A stretch of 64,000 nt of DNA from Chamaelirium japonicum (taxonomy: Eukaryota; Streptophyta; Magnoliopsida; Liliales; Melanthiaceae): positions 41,649,949 through 41,713,948 of the forward strand of contig OX393553.1 of assembly GCA_947650365.1 (NCBI GenBank), written 5' to 3'. Positions within the stretch are counted from its first letter, which is position 1, and each line of letters begins with the position of its first letter. Both the position numbers and the translations under genes were made by a program. Below, one piece after another: positions 53,227 through 64,000 of the stretch. The notes beneath the pieces were generated by a model. That model saw only the letters and a list, made by a program, of their open reading frames with translations. It was not told where the DNA came from and did no database searches.

Positions 53227-53405
53227 ACGATCCATTCTTACTCATTAGCATGATCCATTCTTATTCATTCGTACGACCCATTCTAATTCATTCGCACGAA
53301 TGTATCCATTCTAATTCATTCATACGATCCATTCTAATTTATTCACACGAATATATCCATTCTAATTCATTCGTACGATCCATTCTAATTCATTCGTACG
53401 ACGCA
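53227..53405 (-). repeat. Short satellite block, - direction
   Basis: About seven units including two 28-bp forms. The plus strand is open for 70 codons across this island; this is repeat-derived, not a gene. Confidence 0.85.
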
Positions 53406-53616
53406 CGCGAATGAATTAGAATGGATATATTCGTGCAAATGAATTAGAATGGATCGTATGAATGAATTAGAATGGATCGTACGAATAAATTAGAATGGAT
53501 CGTACGAATGAATTAGAATGGATCGTGCGATTGAATTAGAATGGATCGTATGAATGAATTAGAATGGATCATACGAATGAATTAGAATAGATCGTACGAA
53601 TAAATTAGAATGGATC
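53406..53616 (+). repeat. Short satellite block, + direction
   Basis: About nine units ending in the shared GATCTCTAATTC flip. Confidence 0.86.
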
Positions 53617-54475
53617 TCTAATTCATTCATACGATCCATTCTAATTCATTCATACAATCCATTCTAATTCTTTCACACAATCCATTCTAATTTATTCGTA
53701 CGATCCATTCTAATTCATTCGTACAATCCATTCTAATTCATTCGCACGATCCATTCTAATTCATTCGTACAATCCATTCCATTCTAATTCATTCGTACAA
53801 TCCATTCTATTTCATTCGTACGATCCATTGTAATTCATTCGTACGATCTATTCTAATTCATTCGTACGATCCATTCTAATTCATTCGTACAATCCATTCT
53901 ATTTCATTCGTACGATCCAATCTAATGCATTCATACAATCCATTCTAATTCATTCGCACAAATTTATCCATTCTAATTCATTCGCATGATCCATTCTAAT
54001 TCATTCGCACAATCCATTCTAATTCATTCATACGATCCATTCTAATTCATTAGAATGTATCCATTCTAATTCCTTCGTACGATCCATTCTAATTCATACG
54101 ATCCATTCTATTTCATTCTTACGATCCATTCTTACTCATTAGCACGATCCATTCTAATTCATTCGTACAATCCATTCTAATTCCTTCGCACGATCCATTC
54201 GAATTCACTCATACGATCCATTCTAATTCATTCGTATGATCCATTCTAATTCATTTCTATCCATTCTATTTCATTCGCACGATCCATTCGAATTCATTCG
54301 TATGATCCATTCTAATTTCCATTCTAATTCATTCATACGATCCATTCTAATTCATTCGCACGAATGTATCCATTCTAATTCATTCGCACAATCTATTCTA
54401 ATTCATTCGTACGATCCATTCTAATTCATTCATACGATCCATTCTAATTCATTTGTACAATCCATTCTAATTCAT
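53617..54475 (-). repeat. Satellite block, - direction
   Basis: The first 170 bp match 11.86 and 55.20 kb. It also contains the first copy of the TAATTTCC-tagged module (tag at 54313). Confidence 0.88.
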
Positions 54476-54480
54476 TAATT
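54060..54480 (-). repeat. TAATTTCC-tagged module, copy 1
   Basis: Order: GAATTCACTC unit (54201), GTATGATCC, a cut ATTTCTATCC unit, TATTTCATTC, GAATTCATTC, then the truncated TAATTTCCATTC unit at 54313. Further copies are at 56709 and 57611. The plus strand is open for 62 codons here and in copy 2, which is a by-product of the shared units. Confidence 0.86.
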
Positions 54481-55199
54481 AGAATGGATCGTACGAATGA
54501 ATTAGAATGGATCGTAACGAATGAATTAGAATAGATTGTGCGAATGAATTAGAATGGATCGTATGAATGAATTAGAATGGATCGTACAAATGAATTAGAA
54601 TGGATTCATTTGAGCGAATGAATTAGAATGAATCGTGCAAATGAATTAGAATGGATCGTGCGAATTAATTAGAATAGATCGTACGAATGAATTAGAATGG
54701 ATACATTCGTGCGAATGAATTAGAATGGATCGTACGAATGAATGAGAATGGATCGTATGAATAAATTAGAATGGATATAATCGTGCAAATGAATTAGAAT
54801 GGATCATACAAATGAGTAAGAATGGATTGTATGAATGAATTAGAATGGATCGTATGAATGAATTAGAATGGATCGTGCGAATGAATTAGAATGGATCGTG
54901 CGAATGAAATAGAATGGATACAATTGAATTAGAATGGATCATACGAATGAATTAGAATGGATCGTATGAGTGAATTAGAATGGATACATACGAATGAATT
55001 AGAATGGATCGTATGAATGAATTAGAATGGATCATATGAATGAATTAGAGTGGATCGTATGAGTGAATTAGAATGGATACATACGAATGAATTAGAATGG
55101 ATCGTATGAATGAATTAGATTGGATCGTATGAATGAATTAGAATGGATCGTATGAATGAATTTGAATGGAATGGATTGTACGAATGAATTAGAATGGAT
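54476..55199 (+). repeat. Satellite block, + direction
   Basis: Contains a GATACAATTGAATTAG shortened unit near 54916, related to GATACAAATGAATTAG at 43.97 and 60.07 kb, and GAATGGAATGG near 55165. Ends in the shared GATCTCTAATTC flip. Confidence 0.88.
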
Positions 55200-55358
55200 C
55201 TCTAATTCATTCATACGATCCATTCTAATTAATTCATACAATCCATTCTAATTCTTTCACACGATCCATTCTAGTTCATTCATACGATCCATTCTAATTC
55301 ATTCGTACAATCCATTCTAATTCATTCGCACGATCCATTCTAATTCATTCGTACAATC
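55200..55358 (-). repeat. Short satellite block, - direction
   Basis: Essentially only the 160-bp flank that always follows the GATCTCTAATTC junction. It then flips at GTACAATCCGTACG. Confidence 0.86.
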
Positions 55359-56179
55359 CGTACGAATTATTTAGAATGGATCGTGTGAAAGAATTAGAAT
55401 GGATCGTATGAATGAATTAGAATGGATCGAACGAATGAAATAGAATGGATCGTACAAATGAATTAGAATGGATCGTACGAATGAATTAGAATGGATACAT
55501 TCGTGCGTAGAATGGATCGTACAAATGAGTTAGAATGGATCGTGTGAATGAATTAGAATTGATCATACGAATGAATTAGAATGGATCGTGCGAATGAATT
55601 AGAATGGATCGTGCGAATGAATTAGAATGGATCGTATGAAAGAAATAGAATGGATTGTACGAATGAATTAGAATGGATCGTACGAATGAATTAGAATGGA
55701 TCATACGAAGCAATTAGAATGGATCGTACGAATGAATTAGAATGGATCGTGCGAATGAATTAGAATGGATACATTCGTGCGAATGAATTAGAATGGATCA
55801 TACAAATGAGTAAGAATGGATCGTACGAATGAAATAGAATGGATTGTACGAATGAATTAGAATGGATCATGCTAATGAATTAGAATGGATCGTACGAATG
55901 AATTAGAATGGATCGTACGAATGAATTAGAATGGATACATTCGTGCGAATGAATTAGAATGGATCGAATGAATGAATTAGAATGGATCGTGCGAATGAAT
56001 TAGAATGGATCATACGAATGAATTAGAATGGATCGTAGGAATGAATTAGAATTGATCGTGCGAATGAATTAGAATGGATCATACGAATGAATTAGAGTGG
56101 ATACATTCGTGCGAATGAATTAGAATGGATCGTATTAATGAATTAGAATGGATCGTGCGAATGAATTAGAATGGATCGT
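55359..56179 (+). repeat. Satellite block, + direction
   Basis: GCGTAGAATGG tag near 55504; an expanded pentamer-type module at 55765-55940. Ends at a palindromic flip centred on 56179/56180. Confidence 0.88.
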
Positions 56180-56873
56180 ACGATCCATTCTATTTCATTC
56201 GTATGATCCATTCTAATTCCTTCACACAATCCATTCTAATTCATTAATAAGATCCATTCTAATTCATTCGCACGAATGTATCCACTCTAATTCACTCGTA
56301 CGATCCATTCTAATTCATTCGCACGATCAATTCTAATTCATTCATACGATCCATTCTAATTCATTCGTACGATCCATTCTAATTCATTCGCACGAATGTA
56401 TCCATTCTAATTCCTTCGTACGATCCATTCTAATTCCTTCATACGAATCATTCTTACTCATTCGTACGATCCATTCTAATTCATTCGCACGAATGTATCC
56501 ATTCTAATTCCTTCGTACGATCCATTCTTACTTATTAGCACGATCCATTCTAATTCATTCGTACAATCAATTCTAATTCATTCGCACGATCCATTCGAAT
56601 TCACTCATACGATCCATTCTAATTCATTCGTATGATCCATTTTAATTCATTTGTATCCATTCTATTTCATTCGCACGATCCATTCGAATTCAATCGTACG
56701 ATCCATTCTAATTTCCATTCTAATTCATTCATACGATCCATTCTAATTCATTCGCACGAATGTATCAATTCTAATTCATTCGCAAAATCTTTTCTAATTT
56801 ATTCGTATAATCCATTCTAATTCATTCGTACGATCCATTCTAATTCATTCGTACAATCCATTCTAATCCATTA
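56180..56873 (-). repeat. Satellite block, - direction
   Basis: Second copy of the TAATTTCC-tagged module (tag at 56709) and a TATCCACTC unit at 56279. Ends CCATTAATTAGAATGG. Confidence 0.88.
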
Positions 56874-56880
56874 ATTAGAA
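56440..56880 (-). repeat. TAATTTCC-tagged module, copy 2
   Basis: Tag at 56709, 2396 bp from copy 1. Preceded by GAATTCACTC at 56597 and a cut ATTTGTATCC unit. Followed, as in copy 1, by a '-' to '+' flip through TTAATTAGAATGG. Confidence 0.86.
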
Positions 56881-57020
56881 TGGATCGTACGAATGAATTA
56901 GAATGGATCGTAACGAATGAATTAGTATAGATTGTGCGAAAGAATTAGAATCGATTGTATGAATGAATTAGAATGGATCGTATGAATGAATTAGAATGGA
57001 TCGTACGAATGAATTAGAAT
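56874..57020 (+). repeat. Short satellite block, + direction
   Basis: About six units including the same GATCGTAACGAATG variant that opens the '+' block at 54476. Ends GAATGCCATTC. Confidence 0.85.
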
Positions 57021-58101
57021 GCCATTCTAATTCATTTGTAAGATCCATTCTAATTCATTCGTATGATCCATTCTAATTCATTCACACGATCCCATTCTAA
57101 TTCCTTCGTACGATCCATTCTAATTCATTCGCACGAATGTATCCACTCTAATTCAGTCGTACGATCCATTCTAATTCATTCGCACGATCAATTCTAAATC
57201 ATTCATACGATCCATTATAATTCATTTGTACGATCCATTATAATTCATTCGCACGAATGTATCCATTCTAATTCCTTCGTACGATCATTCTAATTCCTTC
57301 GTACAAATCATTCTTACTCATTCGTACGATCCATTCTAATTCATTCGCACGAATGTATCCATTCTAATTCCTTCGTACGATCTATTCTAATTCATACGAT
57401 CCATTCTATTTTATTCGTACGATCCATTTTTACTCATTAGCACGATCCATTCTAATTCATTCGTACAATCCATTCTAATTCATTCGCACTATCCATTTGA
57501 ATTCACTCATACGATCCATTCTAATTCATTCGTATGATCCATTCTAATTCATTTGTATCCATTCTATTTCATTCGCACGATCCATTCGAATTCATTCATA
57601 CGATCCATTCTAATTTCCATTCTAATTCATTCATACGATCCATTCTAATTCATTCGCATAATCTATTCTAATTCATTCGCACGAATGTATCCATTCTAAT
57701 TCATTCGTATGATCCATTCTAATTCATTCGTACGATCCATTCTAATTCATTCGTACAAACCATTCTAATTCATTCATACGATCCATTCTAATTCATTCGC
57801 ACGAATGTATCCATTCTAATTCATTCGTACGATCCATTTTTATTCATTCGTACGATCTATTCTAATTCATTCATACGATCCTCTCTAATTCATTCGTACA
57901 ATCCATTCTAATTCATTCGCACGATCAATTCTAATTCATTCGCACAATCTATTCTAATTCATTCGTACGATCCATTCTAATTTATTCGTATGATCCATTC
58001 TATTTCATTCGTACGATCCATTCTAATTTATAAGTACGATCCATTCTATTTCATTCGTACGATCCATTCTAATTCATTCATACGATCCATTCTAATTCCA
58101 T
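57021..58101 (-). repeat. Satellite block, - direction
   Basis: Third copy of the TAATTTCC module (tag at 57611). The segment 57.10-57.60 kb parallels 56.24-56.70 kb, at an offset of 861 growing to 902 bp. Confidence 0.88.
57260..57760 (-). repeat. TAATTTCC-tagged module, copy 3
   Basis: Tag at 57611, 902 bp from copy 2. It has the same unit order but is not followed by the flip, which separates it from the other two copies. Confidence 0.85.
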
Positions 58102-58174
58102 CGTACGAATGAATTAGAATGGATTGTATGAATGAATTAGAATAGATCGTACAAATGAATTAGAATGGATCGTA
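58102..58174 (+). repeat. 73-bp micro-inverted block
   Basis: Three '+' units between two '-' blocks, opening at CATCGTACGAATG and closing at GTACGGAATGTATCC. Confidence 0.83.
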
Positions 58175-58652
58175 CGGAATGTATCCATTCTAATTCATTC
58201 GTACGATCCATTCTAATTCATTCGTACGATCCATTCTAATTCCTTCGTACGATCTATTCTAATTCATTCGTACGATCCATTCTAATTCATTAGCACGATC
58301 CATGATAATTCATTCGTACGATCCATTCTATTTCATTCGTACGATCCATTCTAATTCATTCGTACGATCCATTCTAATTCATTTGCACGATCCATTCTAA
58401 TTCATTAATACGATCCATTCTAATTCATTCGTACGACGCACGATCCATTCTAATTCATTCATACGATCCAATCTAATTCATTCATACGATCCATTCTAAT
58501 TCATTCATACGATCCATTCTAATTCTTTCGCACAAATGTATCCATTCTAATTCATTCGTACGATCCATTCTAATTCATTAGCACGAAAAAACACGACCCA
58601 CTCTAATTCATTCATTCGATCCATTCTTATTCATTCATACAATCCATTCTAA
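58175..58652 (-). repeat. Satellite block, - direction
   Basis: Contains GTACGACGCACGATCC near 58431 (also near 8831) and the A6 variant GAAAAAACAC at 58585. Ends TTCTAATTAGAATGG, a short palindrome. Confidence 0.87.
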
Positions 58653-61600
58653 TTAGAATGGATCGTATGGAGGAATTAGAATGAATTAGAATGGATACAT
58701 TCGTACGAATGAATCATACGAATGAATTAGAATGGATCGTGTGAAAGAAGTAGAATGGATTGTATGAATGAATTAGAATGGATCATATGAATGAATTAGA
58801 TTGGATCGTATTAGTGAATTAGAATGGATCGTGCGAATGAATTAGAATGGATCGTACGAATGAATTAGAATGGATCGTACGAATGAATTAGAATGAATTG
58901 TATGAATGAATTAGAATGGATCGTATGAATGAATTAGAATGGATCGTATGAGTGAATTCGAATGGATCCTACGAATGAATTAGAATGAATACATTCGTGC
59001 GAATGAATTAGAATGGATTGTGCGAATGAAATAGAATGGATCATACGAATGAGTAAGAATGGATCGTACGAATGAAATAGAATGGATTGTACGAATGAAT
59101 TAGAATGGATCGTACGAATGAATTAGAATGGATCGTACGAATGAATTTGAATAGACACATTCATACGAATGAAATAGAATGGATCATACGAATGAATTAG
59201 AATGAATCGTGTGAAAGAATTAGAATGGATTGTATGAATGAATTAGAATGGATCGTATGAATGAATTAGATTGGATCGTATTAGTGAATTAGAATGGATC
59301 GTGCGAATGAATTAGAATGGATCGTACAAATGAATTAGAATGGATCGTACGAATGAATTGGAATAGATCGTATGAATGAATTAGAATGGATTGTATGAAT
59401 GAATTAGAATGGATCGTATGAATGAATTAGAATGGATACATTCGTGCGAATGAATTAGAATGGATCGTGCGAATGAAATAGAATGGATCATACGAATGAG
59501 TAAGAATGGATCGTACGAATGAATTAGAATGGATCGTACGAATGAATTAGAATGGATCGTACGAATGAATTAGAATGGATCGTATGAATGAATTAGAATG
59601 GATACATTCGTGCGAATGAAATAGAATGGATCGTACGAATGAAATAGAATGGATTGTACGAATGATTTAGAATGGATCGTACGAATGAATTAGAATGGAT
59701 ACATTCGTGCGAATGAATTAGAATGGATCGTACGAATGAGTAAGAATGGATCATACGAATGAATTAGAATGGATACATTCGTGCGAATGAATTAGAATGG
59801 ATCATACGAATGAGTAAGAATGGATAGTACGAATGAAATAGAATGGATTGTACGAATGAATTAGAATGGATCGTACGAATGAATTACAATGGATACATTC
59901 ATGTGAATGAAATAGAATGGATCGTACAAATGAGTAAGAATGAATCGTGCGAATGAAATAGAATGGATCGTGTGAATGAATTAGAATGGATCGTACGAAT
60001 GAATTAGAATGGATCGTATGAATGAATTAGAATGGATCGTGTGAATGAATTCAAATGGATCGTGCGAATGAAATATAATGGATACAAATGAACTAGAATT
60101 GATCATACGAATGAATTAGAATGGATCATATGAGTGAATATGAATGGATCGTGCGAATGAATTAGAATGGATACATTCATGCGAATGAGTTAGAATGGAT
60201 CATACGAATGAGTAAGAATGGATCGTAAGAATGAAATAGAATGGATTGTACGAATGAAATAGAACGGATAGTACGTATGAATTAGAATGGATTGTGCGAA
60301 TGAATTAGAATGGATCATACGAATGAATTAGAATGGATCGTGCGAATGAATTAGAATTGATCGTATGAATGAATTAGAATGGATCGTACGAATGAATTAG
60401 AATGGAATGGATTGTACGAATGAATTAGAATGGATCGTGCGAATGAATTAGAATGGATCGTATGAATGAATTAGAATGGATCGTATGAATGAATTAGAAT
60501 GGAATGGATTGTACGAATGAATTAGAATGGATCGTATGAATGAATAAGAATGGATCGTACGAATGAATTAGAATGGATACATTCGTGCGAATGAATTAGA
60601 ATAGATCGTACGAATGAATTAGAATGGATCGTATGAATGAGTAAGAATGGATCGTACGAATGAAATAGAATAGATTGTACGAATGAATTAGAATGGATGT
60701 GTGAAAGAATTAGAATGGATTGTATGAATGAATTAGAATGGATCGTATGAATGAATTAGAATGGATCGTACGAATGAATTAGAATGGATTGTACGAAAGA
60801 ATTAGAATGGATCGTACTTATGAATTAGAATGGATCGTACGAATGAATTAGAATGGATCGTACGATCATACGAATTAAATAGAATGGATTGTATGAATGA
60901 ATTAGAATGGATCGTACGAATGAATTAGAGTGGATCGTATGAATGAATTAGAATGGATACATTCGTGCGAATGAATTAGAATAGATCATACGAATGAGTA
61001 AGAATGGATCGTACGAATGAAATAGAATGGATCGTACGAAGAAATTAGAATGGATCATACAAATGAATTAGAATGGATCGTATGAATGAATTAGAAAGGA
61101 TTGTATGAATGAATTAGAATGGATCGTACGAATGAGTAAGAATGGATCGTACGAATGAAATAGAATAGATTGTACGAATGAATTAGAATGGATACATTCG
61201 TGCGAATGAATTAGAATGGATCGTACGAATGAGTAAGAATGGATCGTACGAATGAAATAGAATGGATTGTACGAATGAATTAGAATGGATCGTATGAATG
61301 AATTAGAATGGATCGTACGAATGAATTAGACTGGATCGTACGAATGAATCAGAATGGATTGTGCGAATGAATTAGAATGGATACATTCGTGCGTAGAATG
61401 GATCGTACGAATGAATTAGAATAGATCGTGTGAATGAATTAGAATGGATCATACGAATGAATTAGAATGTATCGTATGAATGAATTAGAATGGATCGTGC
61501 GAATGGATTAGAATGGATCGTGCGAATGAATTAGAATGGATCGTACGAATGAATTAGAATGGATCGTATGAAAGAAATAGAATGGATTGTACGAATGAAT

Positions 61601-62472
61601 CAGAATGGATCGTACGAATGAATTAGAATGGATCATACGAAGGAATTAGAATGGATCGTACGAATAAATTAGAATTGATTGTGCGAATGAATTAGAATGG
61701 ATCGTACGTAATGAATTAGAATGGATCGTACGAATGAATTAGAATAGATTGTGCGAATGAATTAGAATAGATCGTATGAATGAATTAGAATGGATCGTGT
61801 GAAAGAATTAGAATGGATCGTATGAATGAATTAAAATGGATCATACGAATGAATTAGAATGGATCGTATGAATGAATTAGAATAGATACATTCGTGCGAA
61901 TGAATTAGAATGGATCGTACGAATGAATTAGAATGGATCGTACGAATGAATTAGAATGGATCGTACGAATGAATTAGAATGGATACATTCGTGCGAATGA
62001 ATTAGAATGGATCATACGAATGAGTAAGAATGGATCGTACGAATGAAATAGAATGGATTGTACGAATGAATTAGAATGGATCGTATGAATGAATTAGAAT
62101 GGATTGTACGAATGAATTAGAATAGATCGTACGAATGAATTAGAATGGATCGTACGAATGAATTAGAATAGATTGTGCGAATGAATTAGAATGCATCGTA
62201 CGAATGAATTAGAATAGATCGTACGAATGAATTAGAATGGATTGTACGAATGAATTAGAATAGATTGTGCGAATGAATTAGAATGGATCGTACGAATGAA
62301 TTAGAATAGATCGTATGAATGAATTAGAATGGATCGTACGATTGAATTAGAATAGATTGTGCGAATGAATTAGAATGGATCGTGCGAATGAATTCGAATG
62401 GATCGTACGAATGAATTAGAATGGATCGTATGAAAAAATTAGAATGGATACATTCGTGCGAATGAATTAGAG
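58653..62472 (+). repeat. Long satellite block, + direction (3.8 kb)
   Basis: Second-longest block. Contains a local duplication offset by 470 bp (TTGGATCGTATTAGTG at 58801 and 59271), GAATGGAATGG units at 60400 and 60497 that are 97 bp apart, and many pentamer-order runs near 59.0, 59.5, 61.2 and 61.98 kb. Confidence 0.91.
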
Positions 62473-62979
62473 TACGATCCATTCTTACTCATTCATATGA
62501 TCCATTCTAACTCATTCGCATAATCTATTCTAATTCATTCGTACGATCCATTCTAATTCATTCGTACGATCTATTCTAATTCATTCATACGATCCATTCT
62601 AATTCATTCGCACAATCTATTCTAATTCATTCATACGATCCATTCTAATTCATTCGTACGATCCATTCTAATTCATTCGTACGATCCATTCTAATTCATT
62701 CGCACGAATGTATTCATTCTAATTCATTCATACAATCTATTCTAATTCATTCGTACGATCCATTCTAATTCATTCGTACAATCAATTCTAATTCATTCGT
62801 ACGATCCATTCTAATTCATTCGCACGATCCATTCTAATTCATTGATACGATCCATTCTAATTCATTCGTACGATGCACGATCCATTCTAATTCATTCATA
62901 CGATACAATCTAATTCATTTATACGATCCATTCTAATTCATTCGTATGTATCCATTCTAATTCATTCATACGATCCATT
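62473..62979 (-). repeat. Satellite block, - direction
   Basis: Includes GTACGATGCACGATCC near 62868. It closes at the GATCCATTGAATTAG junction shared with 8943 and 13184. Confidence 0.88.
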
Positions 62980-63890
62980 GAATTAGAATGCATATATTCG
63001 TGCGAAAGAATTAATGGATAATAAATTAGAATGGATCGTATGAATGAATTAGAATGGATGCATACGAATGAATTAGAATGGTTCGTATGAATGAATTAGA
63101 TTGGATCGTATGAATGAATTAGAATGGATCGTACGAATGAAATAGAATGGATTGTACGAATGAATTAGAATGGATCGTACGAATGAATTAGAATGGATCG
63201 TGTGAATGAATTAGAATGGATACACTCGTGCGAATGAATTAGAATGGATCGTGCGAATGAAATAGAATGGATCGTACGAATGATTAAGAATGGATCGTAT
63301 GAATGAAATAGAATGGATCGTACGAATGAATTAGAATGGATATATTCGTGCAAATGAATTAGAATGGATCATACGAATGAGTAAGAATGGATTGTATGAA
63401 TGAATTAGAATGGATCGTACGAATGAATTAGAATTGATCGTACGAATCAATTAGAATGGATCGTACAAATGAATTAGAATGGATCGTATGAATGAATTAG
63501 AATGGATCGTACGAATGAAATAGAATGGATCGTACGAATGAATTAGAATGGATCGTACGAATGAAATAGAATGGATTGTACGAATGAATTAGAATGGATC
63601 GTACGAATGAATTAGAATGGATCGTATGAATGAATTAGAATGGATCATACAAATGAATTAGAATGGATCGTATGAGTGAATTCGAATGGATCGTGCGAAT
63701 GAATTAGAATAGATTATACGAATGAATTAGAATGGATCGTGCTAATGAGTAAGAATGGATCGTACGAATGAAATAGAATGGATTCTACGAATGAATTAGA
63801 ATGGATCGTACGAATGAATTAGAATAGATTGTATAAATGAATTAGAATGGATACATTCGTGCGAATGAATTAGAATGGATCGTACGAATG
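62980..63890 (+). repeat. Satellite block, + direction
   Basis: Begins with a truncated unit run (GAAAGAATTAATGGATAATAAATTAG near 63004). GTGAATTCGAATGG near 63676 is the '+' form of the GAATTCACTC variant. Ends GTACGAATGCCATTC. Confidence 0.87.
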
Positions 63891-64000
63891 CCATTCTAAT
63901 TCATTCGTACGATCCATTCTAATTCATTCATACGATCCATTCTAATTCATTCGTACATCCATTCTATTTCATTCGTACGATCCATTCTTACTCATTCGTA
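63891..64000 (-). repeat. Satellite block, - direction, running off the window end
   Basis: About five units with the TATTTCATTC and CTTACTCATTC types in pentamer order. The array continues beyond the window. Confidence 0.88.

Larger units (their letters stand above)
1..64000. repeat. Satellite array of 23-bp monomers covering the whole window
   Basis: Every part of the window is built from a 23-bp unit, GAATGAATTAGAATG followed by GATCGTAC, or its reverse complement. Units are head to tail within blocks, and block direction flips about 75 times. Frequent variants are GATTGTAC, GATCATAC, GATCGTATG, GATCGTGC, GAATGAGTAAG and GAATGAAATAG. The array enters at base 1 and is still running at base 64000, so its true length is unknown. 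No unique insertion longer than about 20 bp was seen. The unit has no resemblance that I recognise to alpha satellite, a telomere repeat or a known transposon. The function is unknown; heterochromatin is an inference from array type. Confidence 0.98.

Noticed and set aside
1-64000. CRISPR array
   Set aside because: Repeats are contiguous, with no unique spacers between them and frequent direction changes.
1-64000. Telomere repeat or subtelomeric cap
   Set aside because: No TTAGGG, TTTAGGG, TTAGG or similar runs; the unit is 23 bp with internal inversions.
1-64000. CENP-B box or a proven centromere
   Set aside because: No CGGG-containing box was seen. Location on the chromosome cannot be judged from sequence alone.

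Overview
The whole 64 kb window is one uninterrupted satellite DNA array. I found no protein-coding gene, rRNA, tRNA, CRISPR array, transposon or stretch of ordinary unique sequence. The basic unit is 23 bp: GAATGAATTAGAATG followed by GATCGTAC, about 35% GC and purine-rich on the strand written here. A second class of unit is 28 bp and carries an extra ACATT (GGAT-ACATT-CGTGC). Both lengths fit an underlying 5-bp rhythm: 23 = 4x5+3 and 28 = 5x5+3.

The organism is probably a eukaryote, because an array of this size and type is typical of constitutive heterochromatin (pericentromeric, subtelomeric or sex-chromosome) and unlike bacterial or viral DNA. I cannot name the lineage. The commonest base changes fall on the two CpG sites of the unit and are transitions to TpG or CpA, which suggests the DNA is or was CpG-methylated.

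Layout: the repeat direction flips about 75 times. I call the GAATGAATTAGAATG direction '+' and its reverse complement (GATCCATTC then TAATTCATTC) '-'. Blocks range from about 50 bp to 7.2 kb. Positions 1-8942 are mostly '-' with many short flips at 3.0-6.1 kb. Positions 8943-18675 are mostly '+', with three higher-order copies at 9.8-11.7 kb and a distant duplicate pair at 13.7-14.3 and 17.0-17.6 kb. About 17.93-36.76 kb is a tandem duplication of a roughly 9.4-kb segment that carries the same series of flips twice. Positions 38860-46065 form the longest single-direction block, with a six-copy 466-544 bp higher-order repeat and a two-copy 595-bp repeat. Positions 46066-58652 are finely mixed. 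Positions 58653-62472 are again a long '+' block.

The array is therefore nested: 5-bp rhythm, 23/28-bp monomers, a 120-bp pentamer (28+4x23), 0.18-0.6 kb and 0.9-2.4 kb modules, and a 9.4-kb segmental repeat. Several flip junctions occur at two or more distant sites with matching flanks, so inversions were made rarely and then copied. All block boundaries were read by eye and are good to roughly 5-20 bp.
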